A DNA stretch of 64,000 nt from the NCBI GenBank assembly GCA_014381785.1, contig JACNKZ010000035.1:41361-105360 (forward strand). The letters are read 5' to 3'. The DNA comes from Kiritimatiellota bacterium. Its GTDB lineage: Bacteria > Verrucomicrobiota > Kiritimatiellia > Kiritimatiellales > Tichowtungiaceae. The position numbers and the translations under genes were made by a program. The notes under the pieces are model-generated. The model worked only from the letters and a program-made list of their open reading frames with translations. It was not told the DNA's origin and ran no database searches. Shown in pieces: positions 32,132 to 42,172 of the stretch; within the stretch, counting starts at the first letter, position 1; each line of letters starts with the position of its first letter.

Positions 32132-35100
32132 TCAGGACAGGGCCTCTTCGATGGTTTTGGACAACCGGGCGGAAAGCACCTGTACAGCAGGTTCGTGGAG
32201 CATGCCGCGGTGCGGGCCGGGCACGAGATAGATATCCTGATCGTCCGTGGTCGTCGCCCATTCCATGGTCATGTCGGGCAGGAACCAGGCCGCGATGTCG
32301 TCAGAGCGGAACAACGTAACGCAGCCCGGGTAATAACGTGGTGAGTATTTAAGCGCGGCCTCGCGGTTGCGGCGATAGACCTCTTCACGGTTAGCCAGCA
32401 CGCCTTCGGTGGTCTGCACACCATCGAGCATGGTTGTTACATCAGCGGCTTTGTCATGGAAAAGATTTTTGATCTTCTCTTTCATGATGGAGACCCAATC
32501 TTGGAAGCCGACCACCCGCATGAGTTGCAAGCGCCGCCAATAGAAAGCCAGGCGCCGCTCGGCGGGCGGATAGGCCCAGGCATCAATCAATGCAAGCAGC
32601 TGCACCTCGCAACCCTGCTCTTTAAGCTGCCGCGACATTTCCAATGCCACGTAGCCGCCGTAGCACCAGCCGCCTAGCAAGTACGGGCCGTCCGGCAGGA
32701 ACTCACGAAGCACAGAAACATAGTAAGCGGCCATTTCCGGAATGGTGGAGTGCACGTTTTCCGGATCAATCAATCCCAGCGACTGGAAGCCGTAAACGGG
32801 CTGTTCGGCGGGCAGGTTGTGAACCAGATTGGAGTACCCGAGCAGATCACCGGGCGCACTGTGCAACAGGAAGAACGGCACGCGGCCCGGCGTGCCTTTT
32901 TTGAGGCAGACCAGCGATTTGTACTCGCCCTCCCCGCGCATGTCGATGATCTGAGTCATTTCCGCAATGGTGGGAGACTGGAACAGTTGCGCCACAGTCA
33001 GCGAGGCTCCGGAAGCCAGTACCCGTTCAACGAGCTGGATCGCCAGCAGAGAGTGTCCACCCAGATCAAAGAAGTTGTCGTGGATTCCGATCTCGTCCAT
33101 TCCCAGCACGACGGACCAGATTTCGGCCATCACTTTTTCAGCAGGCGTGCCGGGCGGAACAAAGTTTTCACGCTCGCGGGCGGAAGTTTTTACCGGCGAC
33201 GGCAGCGCATTGCGGTTCACTTTTCCGCCTGACGCGACCGGAAACTCATCCAGCTCCATGAAGGCGGACGGAACCATGTATTCCGGCAGGTTGGCAGAAA
33301 GAAACACACGCAGTTCCTTAACCGACGGCGAGTAGCCCGGTTCGGGAATATAATAAGCGACCAGTTCTTTCTGCTCGGACAGGTCGCTCCGGGCCATCAC
33401 GATCGCCTGGCTGATATCCGCATACTGTTCGAGCACCGCGCCGATCTCGTCGGGCTCGATCCGGAACCCTCGAATTTTAACCTGATTATCCACACGGCCG
33501 AGGAAGACGATGTCGCCATCCGGCTGACGTGAAACGAGGTCACCGGTGCGATAGAGTCGACCCTCGCCCCATGGGTTGGGAATAAATTTTTCCGCGGTGA
33601 GCGTTGGACGGTTCAGATAGCCGCGCGCCACACCCGCGCCGCCTATCAGCAGTTCGCCGGGCATTCCGACCGGTACGCGCTGCCCACGCAAATCGGCAAC
33701 AACCAGCGCGGTGTCCGCAATCGGCAGACCGATCGGCACATCGCCGCTCACCGGGGTGGTGAGTTCATGCACGGAGGCCACTACAGAGCATTCGGTCGGC
33801 CCATACGTGTTGAACAGGCGAACCTTTCCTTTTTTCTTCTGCACCCAGACCCGGCAGAGTTCTGTAGAAACTTTTTCACCGCCAATGATAATCGCACGAA
33901 GGGTTTTAGGTACCGCGCGCAGGTTACGCACCCATTCGTGCCAGTAGGCTGTTGGCAGGTCCACCACAGTGATCTTCTGCTCTAAAATAAATGCCTCAAA
34001 CTCGGAAATGGAGTTGGAAATTTCATTGGTGCGCAGCACAACGGTTGCGCCGCAAGCCCAAGCGGGGAACAGTTCTTCAACGGAACCGTCGAAGCTCATG
34101 GAAAAGAACTGAAGCACCCGGTCTTTGCCGGTGATTCCGTACACATCGAGCGAAGCGCGACAGTGGTTGACCACGCTGCGATGCTCCACCATAACGCCCT
34201 TAGGTTTTCCGGTGGAGCCGGATGTATAAAACACGTAGGCCAGATCCGCCGCCATCGCCGTCACGACGGGCGCATCACTGCGGTCCGGTACCTGATCAAT
34301 GCAAAGTATGCGGCAGGTTGTCTGCTTAAGACGGTTCTTGAGGGTTGAAACCGTCACCACCATCGGCATGGCCGTGTCGCCGATGATAAATTCGACCATG
34401 TCATCCGGATAATCGGGGTCGAGCGGCACATACGCCCCACCGGCTTTCAGGATACCTAAAATACCGATACACATTTCCAGCGAGCGATTGACGAACAGCC
34501 CGATCGGCATATCCGGACCGACACCCTGCTCCTGTAAGTGAGCTGCCAGAGAATCCGCCCGGCGGTTCAGTTCCGCATAGGTCAGTTTTCCATCCACCGC
34601 CTCCACCGCCACAGCCGGCGGAGTTTTCCAGGCCTGCTCTTCAAACAGCTGATGGATACAGCGCGAATCATTAAAGCCGGAGGTCTGATGCTGGAATTTT
34701 TCAAGCACGCGGCGGTCTTTATCAGTCAAAACAGATTGTGATCCAAGCGGCACGGTGGCATCGGCCGAATGGCGGAAAGCCTTGAAATGCTCCCATAGTT
34801 GAGGCGAGCAAGCCACTTCCCCTTCCGCCAGAGTAATCGAATAGACCGGCCGAACACGAAGCGAGGGAAAGCGCATAAACAGATCGCGCGCATAGGTCTT
34901 CCGTTTCCGGCACCTGTTCAATGCGAAGGCGGCGGTCTGCAAATTTTCATAAAGCGGTTTTTCGAGATCGACCGTCAGGCAGAGCGGAACAACCGAGGCA
35001 AAGAACTCAGGAACATCAACCTCTATCTTCCAACCAACGCCCAGCACATCCTGCGAACAGAACCGGGCGAGGAAGCAGAGAAATAATGGAATATCTTCGA

Positions 35101-38100
35101 GCGCAAACCGCTTTGTCGAACCGCCCTTTATGTCGGGAAGTTTCAAGGGTTGGAACAGTTCGAGTTGGCGAACCCAGAACCGTTCATGCGGCGCCATCTT
35201 CTCAATCTGGAACTGCAACCGCCGCCCCAGATCCTCTGAGTCCGGCTCATTTACCATCCAGCCGGACGGCTCGCCAAGGGCCGGAAAACGCAACCCGCAG
35301 GGATCACCATCCACAGAACACATCTGCCCGCTGGACAGAAGCACATACAACTCCCCGCCGAAATAAACTTTGGGCAGACCGAGGTCGTTGGGCTGTGTGC
35401 CAAAATCGAGCGCGCGGCGCAGGGCGTCGATTTCTTTGGCCGGGGCATTCCAGTCGATAAGGGCTCCATGAACGGGCCGTTTATTCAACGGGTAGTAGGT
35501 GCGCCGATCCAGATCCTGCTGACGGCGAACTTCGCGGCCTTCAACCAGTTCGGATGCCAGTTCCACCAAGGTGTCCACGGCGGCATCGTAGCAGCGGGCG
35601 TTGAGCGTAAACGAGGTGTCCTGACCCGAAATGTCCACTTTCTTCTGTTTTAGAATATCCCCGGCATCGACTTCGTCGACCATCAGATGCCAGGTGATGC
35701 CATGAGTCTTTTCACGATTGATCAACGCCCAGGCGGTGGAATAGACCCCGGCATAGCGCGGAAGCGGCGCATCGTGATAGTTGATGGCGGCGCGGCGCGG
35801 CAACGCGAGCACGTCGGGTTTCATGATGTGGCTGTTAACCACGCTGAACAGATAGTCGAACGGACGGGCGGAAAGAACCTGCGCAAAGCCTTCGTCCGGA
35901 TGATGCCACGGAATTCCTTTTTTGCGGGCCCATCGGCGGTTGGCCGCATCAGGAGAAATCAGCCCGAGCACACGCATACCGCTACGGCGCAACACATCAA
36001 TACAGCGCAAGCAAAGAGAGCCTTCGCCAATTACGAAACAGGAAAGAACCTCTTCGGCATCGCCGAACAACGTATCATCCAGAGGCCGGGCAACCTCTTT
36101 GACCACCTGCCGAGCCAGCATCAAAAAGTCACCAGCCAGTTGATCCATGCTTTCGGCGGAAAACAGCTCGGTGTCATATTCAAGCTGCCCCTCCAGCTGC
36201 CCTTCCCGCTCAATGAAATACAGGATCATATCCATCTTCGCGGTGTCATTTCCGATTTCATCATCGGTCAGGGTCAGTCCGGCGAATTTTTTCGGCGGCA
36301 GTGGTATATTGTGCAGGATCAACGAGTTGCGGAAAATCGGATGGCGGGTTCCATCGTCGACGGCTTCCATCACGGTGGCAAACGGAATTTCCTGATGGGC
36401 GTACGCCTCCAACGCGGTACGCCGCACCCGCCCGATCACATCCTGGAACGAGGTCACCCCGGAAAAGTCCGTGCGCAGCGCAAGCGCATTAATGAAGGTG
36501 CCGATCACCTGCTCCATCCCGGCGCGGGTTCGCCCGGCAATCGCCGTTCCTGTGACAATGTCACTCGAGCCGCTGGCGCGGTGAAGCAGCGTCTGCCAGA
36601 TGGCGGCCAGAACCATGTAAAGCGTTGCATTTTCGTGGTGTCCTAAAGCCGTGAGTTCGCGGGTGAGTTCCGGCAGAATATTAAAGGCATGACGGGCCGC
36701 TTTGTGCGCAGAGACATCGGGGCGTTCATGGTCGAGCTTGAAGTGAAGATCCGGGCGCGGCGCGGCCAGCTTCTCGCGCCAATACTCCAACTGGGGTTTC
36801 AGCGCGCCGCTCTGCTGCTGGCGCTCCATCCAAACCGCGACATCACGGTACTGCAGAGCCGGCGGCGAAAGCGGCGAAGGTTTATCTTCCAGACAGGCTT
36901 CATACACCGCCGCAAATTCTTTGTTCAGCAGACTGAGGCCCCACCCGTCGATCGCGATATGGTGCGCATTCAGATAGAGATCAAAGCGATCATCCGACAG
37001 CTTGACCAGTTCGGCATGCATCAGCGGACCCGTTGACAAATCAAATCGATATGCCCCGTTGCTCCGTTGAATTTCAAGCACACGTCGATCACGCTCTGCC
37101 AGACCGGTCTCTGACAAATCGACAACCGGGATCTCCAAACGCACCTCGTCGAGCGGCCGTTGCACCAGCTCTCCCTCTTCCATCAAAAACACCATTCGCA
37201 AGGCATCATGCCGGCGGATCACCTCGTTCAGCGCCCGTTCCATCACCTCGATATTGAGCGGACCGGTGAGGTGGATCACCTCTGGAATATTGGCAAGGGT
37301 TCCTGTGCGGTCCGAATGATGCATCATCCACATGGTTCGCTGCGGGGCCGTAACCGGATAGGTTTTTCTCGGCTCGGCGACGGGAATCGGGGGCACCTCC
37401 ACCCCGGCTTCGATCAATAAAGCCACCCCCCCGACGGTGGGGTGCTCATAGAATGCCTGCAGGCTGACGCCGTTTCCGAGCCGCGAAATGGCCTGTGTGG
37501 CCAGTAGCGAGTGGCCGCCCATCAAAAAGAAATGATCATCTACTCCGGCCCGATCGACATTCAACAACGATTGGAATACGTCAGCCACTCTCCGCTCGGT
37601 CTCAGTAACCGGCGGCTTGAATTCATCCAACCGCAACCGCTCCACATCCCTTTTCGACGGAACCGGAAGCGCCTCGCGATCCACTTTTCCGGTCGGTGTT
37701 TCCGGCAGATGGGAAATCCGGACAAACAGAGCCGGAACCATATGCGCCGGAAGCTCAAGTTCCAACGTACTGCGCAATGCGTCCGAATCGGGCGGGTCTC
37801 CTTCGGTAACGGTATAATACGCCACCAAGCGTTGAAAGCCGGGACGATCCTCACGCATAACAACAACCGCCTCGCGGATGCCCTCAATGCGGCAAAGCGC
37901 AGATTCAATTTCGCCCAGCTCGACGCGGTATCCGAGAAACTTCACCTGATCATCGGTGCGGCCGTAGAACATCAGGTTTCCATCCGGCAACCGCAGCGCC
38001 CGGTCGCCGCTCCGGTACAGCGTCCCTTTGCCGATACCATTTTTCAGGAAATGGGTCGCGGTCAACTGACGGCAATGCAGATAGCCGCGCTCAACCTGAA

Positions 38101-39172
38101 CCCCGCCGATGTAAATCTCCCCCTTCTGCCCGTCCGCAACCGGCTGCATGGCCGGGTCGAGCAAATGGATCTCCACGCCGTCGATCGGCTTGCCGATCGG
38201 GGTCATCCGCGAGAGATCCCCCTGACCCGTGACCTGATAGCTGGTGCAATAGACCGCCGCCTCGGTGGGTCCGTAGCCGTTGATAATATGCAACTCGGGA
38301 ACCGCACGGGCTATATTGATCAGCAACCGTTCGGGAATCGGCGCGCCCCCGGTCAACAACCGGCGCAGGCGGCTGCGCCCCGGATGGCTATGCACCCAGC
38401 GTTCGAGCTCGGCGACCATCATCGGCGGAATATACACCGAGGTGATTCGCTCCTCATGCAGCCAATCTATACAGCGGGGAACATCCGAACGAATCTCTTC
38501 AGGAATGGCCACCAGTTCCGCTCCGGTGGACAACGCAGAAAATATTTCATACACCGACGTATCAACCCCCGACGGGGTCCACCAGCTGCAGCGGTCACCC
38601 GGCCCGAGCGGGCGGCAGGCCTGGCCGTCCGCCAGCATATTGAGCGCACCGCGATGATGACAAAGCACCCCTTTGGGTTTCCCGGTGGAACCGGAGGTGT
38701 AAATGATATAGGCGAGATCATCCGCACACGGCGGATTCCACTTCGTCTTCGGTGACTCGGCAATCGGAGCATCGAGTTCAATGATGCACGCTGCCAGCCC
38801 TGCCCGGTCACGCAAAGAGGATTGAGTGAGCAACACCTGCGCACCGCAATCTGCCAGCATAAATTCGAGCCGCGCGCGCGGATAGGACGGATCGAGCGGC
38901 ACATACGCTCCGCCGGCGCGCAAGACCGCCAGAATGGCTACAATAAATTCAACAGACCGTTCATCGCAGATGGCAACCGGCACATCACGATCCACCCCGT
39001 TTGAACGCAAAACCTCAGCCAGAGCCTGCGAGCGCTGATCGAGTTCGGTATACGAAAGGGAAACCGCACCGCAGGACACCGCGGTCGCGGAGTCCATCGT
39101 CGCCGCCTGTTTTAAAACGGCGGAAATCAGGGTTTGTTCATCCTTAAATTTCATATGCTTCCGAGACTGCAT
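32132..39172 (-). CDS. Two-module nonribosomal peptide synthetase with internal formyltransferase domain
   Basis: 2346 aa; module 1 is A-T-C, then F, then a second A-T-TE. A1 (about 25-510, YTSGSTGKPKGV). T1 (about 530-600, GGHSLLATQ). C (about 615-1040, active HHIAIDGW near 736). A formyltransferase domain (about 1045-1260) has the Fmt-type INYHDAPLPRYAG and VDEVDAGDIL catalytic residues. A 200-aa region (about 1290-1490) looks like a decayed condensation domain. A2 spans about 1510-1960, T2 has GGHSLLAIQ near 2040, and the thioesterase has GGWCYGGY near 2170, with Cys in place of Ser in GxSxG. Product probably a short, perhaps N-formylated, dipeptide-derived compound (inference). Ten-residue specificity codes by eye: A1 D-T-Y-Y-L-G-G-V-Y-K, A2 D-G-E-D-I-G-T-V-V-K; substrates not assigned. 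Divergent from the PPTase gene. Confidence 0.93.
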   Translation of the reverse strand: MQSRKHMKFKDEQTLISAVLKQAATMDSATAVSCGAVSLSYTELDQRSQALAEVLRSNGVDRDVPVAICDERSVEFIVAILAVLRAGGAYVPLDPSYPRARLEFMLADCGAQVLLTQSSLRDRAGLAACIIELDAPIAESPKTKWNPPCADDLAYIIYTSGSTGKPKGVLCHHRGALNMLADGQACRPLGPGDRCSWWTPSGVDTSVYEIFSALSTGAELVAIPEEIRSDVPRCIDWLHEERITSVYIPPMMVAELERWVHSHPGRSRLRRLLTGGAPIPERLLINIARAVPELHIINGYGPTEAAVYCTSYQVTGQGDLSRMTPIGKPIDGVEIHLLDPAMQPVADGQKGEIYIGGVQVERGYLHCRQLTATHFLKNGIGKGTLYRSGDRALRLPDGNLMFYGRTDDQVKFLGYRVELGEIESALCRIEGIREAVVVMREDRPGFQRLVAYYTVTEGDPPDSDALRSTLELELPAHMVPALFVRISHLPETPTGKVDREALPVPSKRDVERLRLDEFKPPVTETERRVADVFQSLLNVDRAGVDDHFFLMGGHSLLATQAISRLGNGVSLQAFYEHPTVGGVALLIEAGVEVPPIPVAEPRKTYPVTAPQRTMWMMHHSDRTGTLANIPEVIHLTGPLNIEVMERALNEVIRRHDALRMVFLMEEGELVQRPLDEVRLEIPVVDLSETGLAERDRRVLEIQRSNGAYRFDLSTGPLMHAELVKLSDDRFDLYLNAHHIAIDGWGLSLLNKEFAAVYEACLEDKPSPLSPPALQYRDVAVWMERQQQSGALKPQLEYWREKLAAPRPDLHFKLDHERPDVSAHKAARHAFNILPELTRELTALGHHENATLYMVLAAIWQTLLHRASGSSDIVTGTAIAGRTRAGMEQVIGTFINALALRTDFSGVTSFQDVIGRVRRTALEAYAHQEIPFATVMEAVDDGTRHPIFRNSLILHNIPLPPKKFAGLTLTDDEIGNDTAKMDMILYFIEREGQLEGQLEYDTELFSAESMDQLAGDFLMLARQVVKEVARPLDDTLFGDAEEVLSCFVIGEGSLCLRCIDVLRRSGMRVLGLISPDAANRRWARKKGIPWHHPDEGFAQVLSARPFDYLFSVVNSHIMKPDVLALPRRAAINYHDAPLPRYAGVYSTAWALINREKTHGITWHLMVDEVDAGDILKQKKVDISGQDTSFTLNARCYDAAVDTLVELASELVEGREVRRQQDLDRRTYYPLNKRPVHGALIDWNAPAKEIDALRRALDFGTQPNDLGLPKVYFGGELYVLLSSGQMCSVDGDPCGLRFPALGEPSGWMVNEPDSEDLGRRLQFQIEKMAPHERFWVRQLELFQPLKLPDIKGGSTKRFALEDIPLFLCFLARFCSQDVLGVGWKIEVDVPEFFASVVPLCLTVDLEKPLYENLQTAAFALNRCRKRKTYARDLFMRFPSLRVRPVYSITLAEGEVACSPQLWEHFKAFRHSADATVPLGSQSVLTDKDRRVLEKFQHQTSGFNDSRCIHQLFEEQAWKTPPAVAVEAVDGKLTYAELNRRADSLAAHLQEQGVGPDMPIGLFVNRSLEMCIGILGILKAGGAYVPLDPDYPDDMVEFIIGDTAMPMVVTVSTLKNRLKQTTCRILCIDQVPDRSDAPVVTAMAADLAYVFYTSGSTGKPKGVMVEHRSVVNHCRASLDVYGITGKDRVLQFFSMSFDGSVEELFPAWACGATVVLRTNEISNSISEFEAFILEQKITVVDLPTAYWHEWVRNLRAVPKTLRAIIIGGEKVSTELCRVWVQKKKGKVRLFNTYGPTECSVVASVHELTTPVSGDVPIGLPIADTALVVADLRGQRVPVGMPGELLIGGAGVARGYLNRPTLTAEKFIPNPWGEGRLYRTGDLVSRQPDGDIVFLGRVDNQVKIRGFRIEPDEIGAVLEQYADISQAIVMARSDLSEQKELVAYYIPEPGYSPSVKELRVFLSANLPEYMVPSAFMELDEFPVASGGKVNRNALPSPVKTSARERENFVPPGTPAEKVMAEIWSVVLGMDEIGIHDNFFDLGGHSLLAIQLVERVLASGASLTVAQLFQSPTIAEMTQIIDMRGEGEYKSLVCLKKGTPGRVPFFLLHSAPGDLLGYSNLVHNLPAEQPVYGFQSLGLIDPENVHSTIPEMAAYYVSVLREFLPDGPYLLGGWCYGGYVALEMSRQLKEQGCEVQLLALIDAWAYPPAERRLAFYWRRLQLMRVVGFQDWVSIMKEKIKNLFHDKAADVTTMLDGVQTTEGVLANREEVYRRNREAALKYSPRYYPGCVTLFRSDDIAAWFLPDMTMEWATTTDDQDIYLVPGPHRGMLHEPAVQVLSARLSKTIEEALS

Positions 39173-39209
39173 GGAACCTATTCACATGCTATAAAAAAAT
39201 GCTGAACCT

Positions 39210-39893
39210 ATGAAGAACAAACTAAAATCGATTTACACAATTATTGAAGTCTGGAACCTGCTGCTACCGGAACTGCGCGGCGAGCTTGCCGCCTGCCGCG
39301 AACTGCTGACCGCCGATGAACAGGACCGGGCCGCAAAATTCATCAAAACCGAAGATGGCGACCGGTTTATTCTCTGCCGCGGATTGCGGCGGCGGATTCT
39401 GGCGAGCTATTTGGATGAAGCCCCATCCGCCCTGCACTTCGACCACAATGAAAACGGAAAGCCGTTTCTGAAAGGTAGCGAGATCCGCTTCAATGTCTCG
39501 CACTCCCGCGACCGGCTGCTGATCGCCGTGACAGCCGGACGCGCCGTGGGCGTGGACATTGAGTTCCGCCGCGACGGCCTGCCCATGGAATCCATTGCCA
39601 AGCGATGGTTCGCGCCGGAGGAGCGCGACTTTTTCCAAGGTTTGGAAAATCCGCGCGACGGCTTTTTCGATATCTGGGCGCAAAAAGAGGCTTTTGTTAA
39701 GGCGCTGGGCCAAGGAATCTTCCGGGAGCTGAATTCGTTCTGTGTGCCGCTCGATCACACGCCGGGGGTTCCAACCATTGGAACAAACGGTGAATGGTTT
39801 TTCCAACCATTGGAAATTGACCCCGCTTACGCGGCGGCAATAGTTTCTGAGGCGCCGCCGGTGCCTGTGCAACTGAGGAAAACCCTACCATGA
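39210..39893 (+). CDS. Sfp-type 4'-phosphopantetheinyl transferase
   Basis: 227 aa. Loads the carrier domains of the adjacent NRPS with phosphopantetheine from CoA. Motifs are RFNVSHSRDRLLIAV, the magnesium site GVDIEF and the WAQKEAFVKALGQG block. It starts 37 bp from the divergent NRPS gene, so the two share a promoter region. Three TTCCAA palindromes lie in its reading frame (39632-39648, 39768-39784, 39800-39816), giving FFQGLEN, GVPTIGTN and FFQPLEI. It overlaps the next gene by 4 bp (ATGA). Confidence 0.94.
   Translation: MKNKLKSIYTIIEVWNLLLPELRGELAACRELLTADEQDRAAKFIKTEDGDRFILCRGLRRRILASYLDEAPSALHFDHNENGKPFLKGSEIRFNVSHSRDRLLIAVTAGRAVGVDIEFRRDGLPMESIAKRWFAPEERDFFQGLENPRDGFFDIWAQKEAFVKALGQGIFRELNSFCVPLDHTPGVPTIGTNGEWFFQPLEIDPAYAAAIVSEAPPVPVQLRKTLP
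39632..39816. repeat. Three TTCCAA palindromes inside the PPTase gene
   Basis: 39632-39648 (core GGT), 39768-39784 (G/C-ended arms, core CCA) and 39800-39816 (core CCA). This is the densest cluster of the motif within any gene here, in a region outside the catalytic motifs. Confidence 0.88.
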
Positions 39894-40954
39894 AAATCAG
39901 CATCGGCATCTTAGCGTGGAATGAAGCACAAAGCATTCACACCACAATCCACAGCCTGCTCAGTCAGAGCCTGATTCAGGACCCAATCCACCATGAAATT
40001 GAGCTAATCTGTGTGCCGAACGGCTGCGCCGACAACACAGCGGAAGCGGCGCGTCAGGCATTCTCCGACGCCCCGCAAACCCTGCGCTGGCGCGTGGAAG
40101 AGCTGAAAGCGCCCGGAAAAACCAATGCCTGGAATGTCTTTGTTCATGAGCTGAGCCGTCCGGACTCCGAGCTGTTCTTTCTGATGGACGCCGATATCCG
40201 GATTCAAGAGAAGGACACGCTCAGCAACATGGTTGCCGCGCTGACCGCCCGGCCCGACCTGCTGACCTGCAGCGACCGGCCGATCAAGCACATCGCATTG
40301 AAAAAGCGCCGCACCCTGCTCGACAAACTCTCCCTGCATGCAGCTAAACTCACGGCCGATGCCGATGGGCAGCTTTGCGGACAGCTCTACTGCGCCCGCG
40401 CTGACTTTCTGCGCCGCTTCCACATTCCAGACTCCATCATTGTGGATGACGGGTTTATCAAAAAAATGGCTGTCACCAATCTGCTGACGGAGCCGGACGA
40501 CAGCGCGCGCCGCATGACCACCGCGGAGAATGCCTCCCACCTGTTTGAGTCCTACTCCCGTTTTGCAGATGTCTTCGCCACCCAGCGCAGACAGGCCGCC
40601 GGATACATTATTCACCGCTGGATCTGGAAGTTTCTGCTGGAGCAACAGCAGGAAAATGAAGATGCCGGGAAAACCATCGACCGTTTGTGCGCCGCGGACC
40701 CGGCTTGGTCTGAAAAGCTGATTGCATCCCGCCTGAAAGACCGCAAATATCGCCCCATTCTGCGCGTCATCCTGCGCACCCGCGTGCAGCGTTTTAAAAA
40801 CTGCACCGGCACCAAAAAGGCTCTCCAGTTTCCGATACTGCTTTTACACCTGTCCATGGATACGGTGGTGTTTTTTGCGGCGGTTCGCCAGCTGCGCCGC
40901 AAAGGACGCATCTGGCGCGACACCCGCACAACCCACAATGAGGTGGCTCGATGA
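39890..40954 (+). CDS. Glycosyltransferase family 2
   Basis: 354 aa, GT-A fold. The N-terminal IGILAWNEAQSIHTTIHSLL and the nucleotide-sugar VPNGCADNTAEAA are typical, followed by the DxD motif in FLMDADIRI (about 96-104). The C-terminal half is basic and helical with a hydrophobic patch that may contact membrane. It overlaps the PPTase gene and the next glycosyltransferase by 4 bp each, forming a PPTase-GT2-GT4 transcription unit. Could decorate the NRPS product or act in envelope glycan synthesis; the sequence does not decide. Confidence 0.88.
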   Translation: MKISIGILAWNEAQSIHTTIHSLLSQSLIQDPIHHEIELICVPNGCADNTAEAARQAFSDAPQTLRWRVEELKAPGKTNAWNVFVHELSRPDSELFFLMDADIRIQEKDTLSNMVAALTARPDLLTCSDRPIKHIALKKRRTLLDKLSLHAAKLTADADGQLCGQLYCARADFLRRFHIPDSIIVDDGFIKKMAVTNLLTEPDDSARRMTTAENASHLFESYSRFADVFATQRRQAAGYIIHRWIWKFLLEQQQENEDAGKTIDRLCAADPAWSEKLIASRLKDRKYRPILRVILRTRVQRFKNCTGTKKALQFPILLLHLSMDTVVFFAAVRQLRRKGRIWRDTRTTHNEVAR

Positions 40955-42117
40955 ATCTGGCCTTTGCCCATCATCTGGATCTCGGCCATTCAGCGCAAAG
41001 CCGCAAACCCGGCGCGGTTGGAATTCACAGCGCGGCGGAAAACATCGCGCTCCATCTTGAAGAGGTCGCCAGCGGCTTCCAGACACTGGCTCCGCTGCGC
41101 AACATCTGCAACCCGCTGGCCGCGGCGCGGATTGCGCTCTGCCCGCGAATCACCCGCGAAAAATATTACGGCTGGGCCGAGCCGTCCTTGAGCCGCGGCT
41201 ACGGACGGCAGCTTTCGAACAAAATGAAGCACTTCCCGGCCGATGCGGTGCTGTGCACCGAAGTGAAACACGCCGCCTATTTAAACACAGATCGGCCGGT
41301 CGCCGTCTGGACCGATTCGCTCTACGGCGGACTGGCGGACTACTATCAAACCTTCACCGGCCTGTCCAAAAGGACCTTGAGCGACCTGCGCGCGATGGAT
41401 CGGGCGGCGGTTGAAAATTGCGAACGGCTGATTTTCGCCTCGGACTGGGCCGCGCAGAAAGCCATCGAACTTTACGGGGCCGATCCGGAAAAAGTAAAGG
41501 TCGCCCCATACGGCGCCAACCTCACCTCGGGGCTAAACCGCGCCGAAGCCGAAATGCTCGTGAACGCCAAACCGATGGATGGAATCTGCCGCCTGCTGTT
41601 CACCGGTGTGGAATGGAAACGCAAAGGCGGCGACACAGCGGTCCAGGTGGCGGAACAGCTGATCGCCCGCGGCATCAAAACAGAAATCACCGTTCTCGGA
41701 ACCGATCCGCATCAGCATATGGATTCAGTCCCGGACTTTGTGAACTGTGCCGGATTTTTATCGTTAAACAAACCGGACGAACTGGCAAAAATGAAACAGC
41801 TTTACAGCGAAGCGCATGTTCTTCTTCAACCCTGCCGCGCGGAATGTTTCGGCCATGTTTTCCCGGAAGCCAACAGCTTCGCCCTGCCGGCCATCGCCTC
41901 CAACACCGGCGGCATTCCGACCGCGGTGCAGGACGGGATTAATGGCTACTGCGTTGATGTGGGAGATGTGGACGCCTATGCCGGACGCATCACGACGCTG
42001 TACAACAATCCGGACGAATATCGCACACTTTGTCTGAGGGCATTTGATGACTATCACGCTCATTTGAGCTGGCGTCAGGCTGCCGGCAGAGTCGTTCATA
42101 TACTTGAAAAATTATAA
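40951..42117 (+). CDS. Glycosyltransferase family 4-like
   Basis: 388 aa. The C-terminal GT-B domain is clear: LLFTGVEWKRKGGDTAVQVA (phosphate-binding start), then VLLQPCRAECFGHVFPEANS with the E-x7-E motif, and PAIASNTGGIPTAVQDGING. The N-terminal acceptor domain starts MNLAFAHHLDLGHSAQSRKP. Last gene of the plus-strand unit begun by the PPTase. Confidence 0.9.
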   Translation: MNLAFAHHLDLGHSAQSRKPGAVGIHSAAENIALHLEEVASGFQTLAPLRNICNPLAAARIALCPRITREKYYGWAEPSLSRGYGRQLSNKMKHFPADAVLCTEVKHAAYLNTDRPVAVWTDSLYGGLADYYQTFTGLSKRTLSDLRAMDRAAVENCERLIFASDWAAQKAIELYGADPEKVKVAPYGANLTSGLNRAEAEMLVNAKPMDGICRLLFTGVEWKRKGGDTAVQVAEQLIARGIKTEITVLGTDPHQHMDSVPDFVNCAGFLSLNKPDELAKMKQLYSEAHVLLQPCRAECFGHVFPEANSFALPAIASNTGGIPTAVQDGINGYCVDVGDVDAYAGRITTLYNNPDEYRTLCLRAFDDYHAHLSWRQAAGRVVHILEKL

Positions 42118-42172
42118 CCTTTTTATTCATTGACTCCGTCCGCAAAAAACAGAATCCTGCCGGTCGAAGCCA

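Noticed and set aside
35687-36646. 319-aa plus-strand reading frame opposite the NRPS (and 37511-38755 likewise)
   Set aside because: Antisense shadows of a well-supported NRPS gene with high GC third positions.
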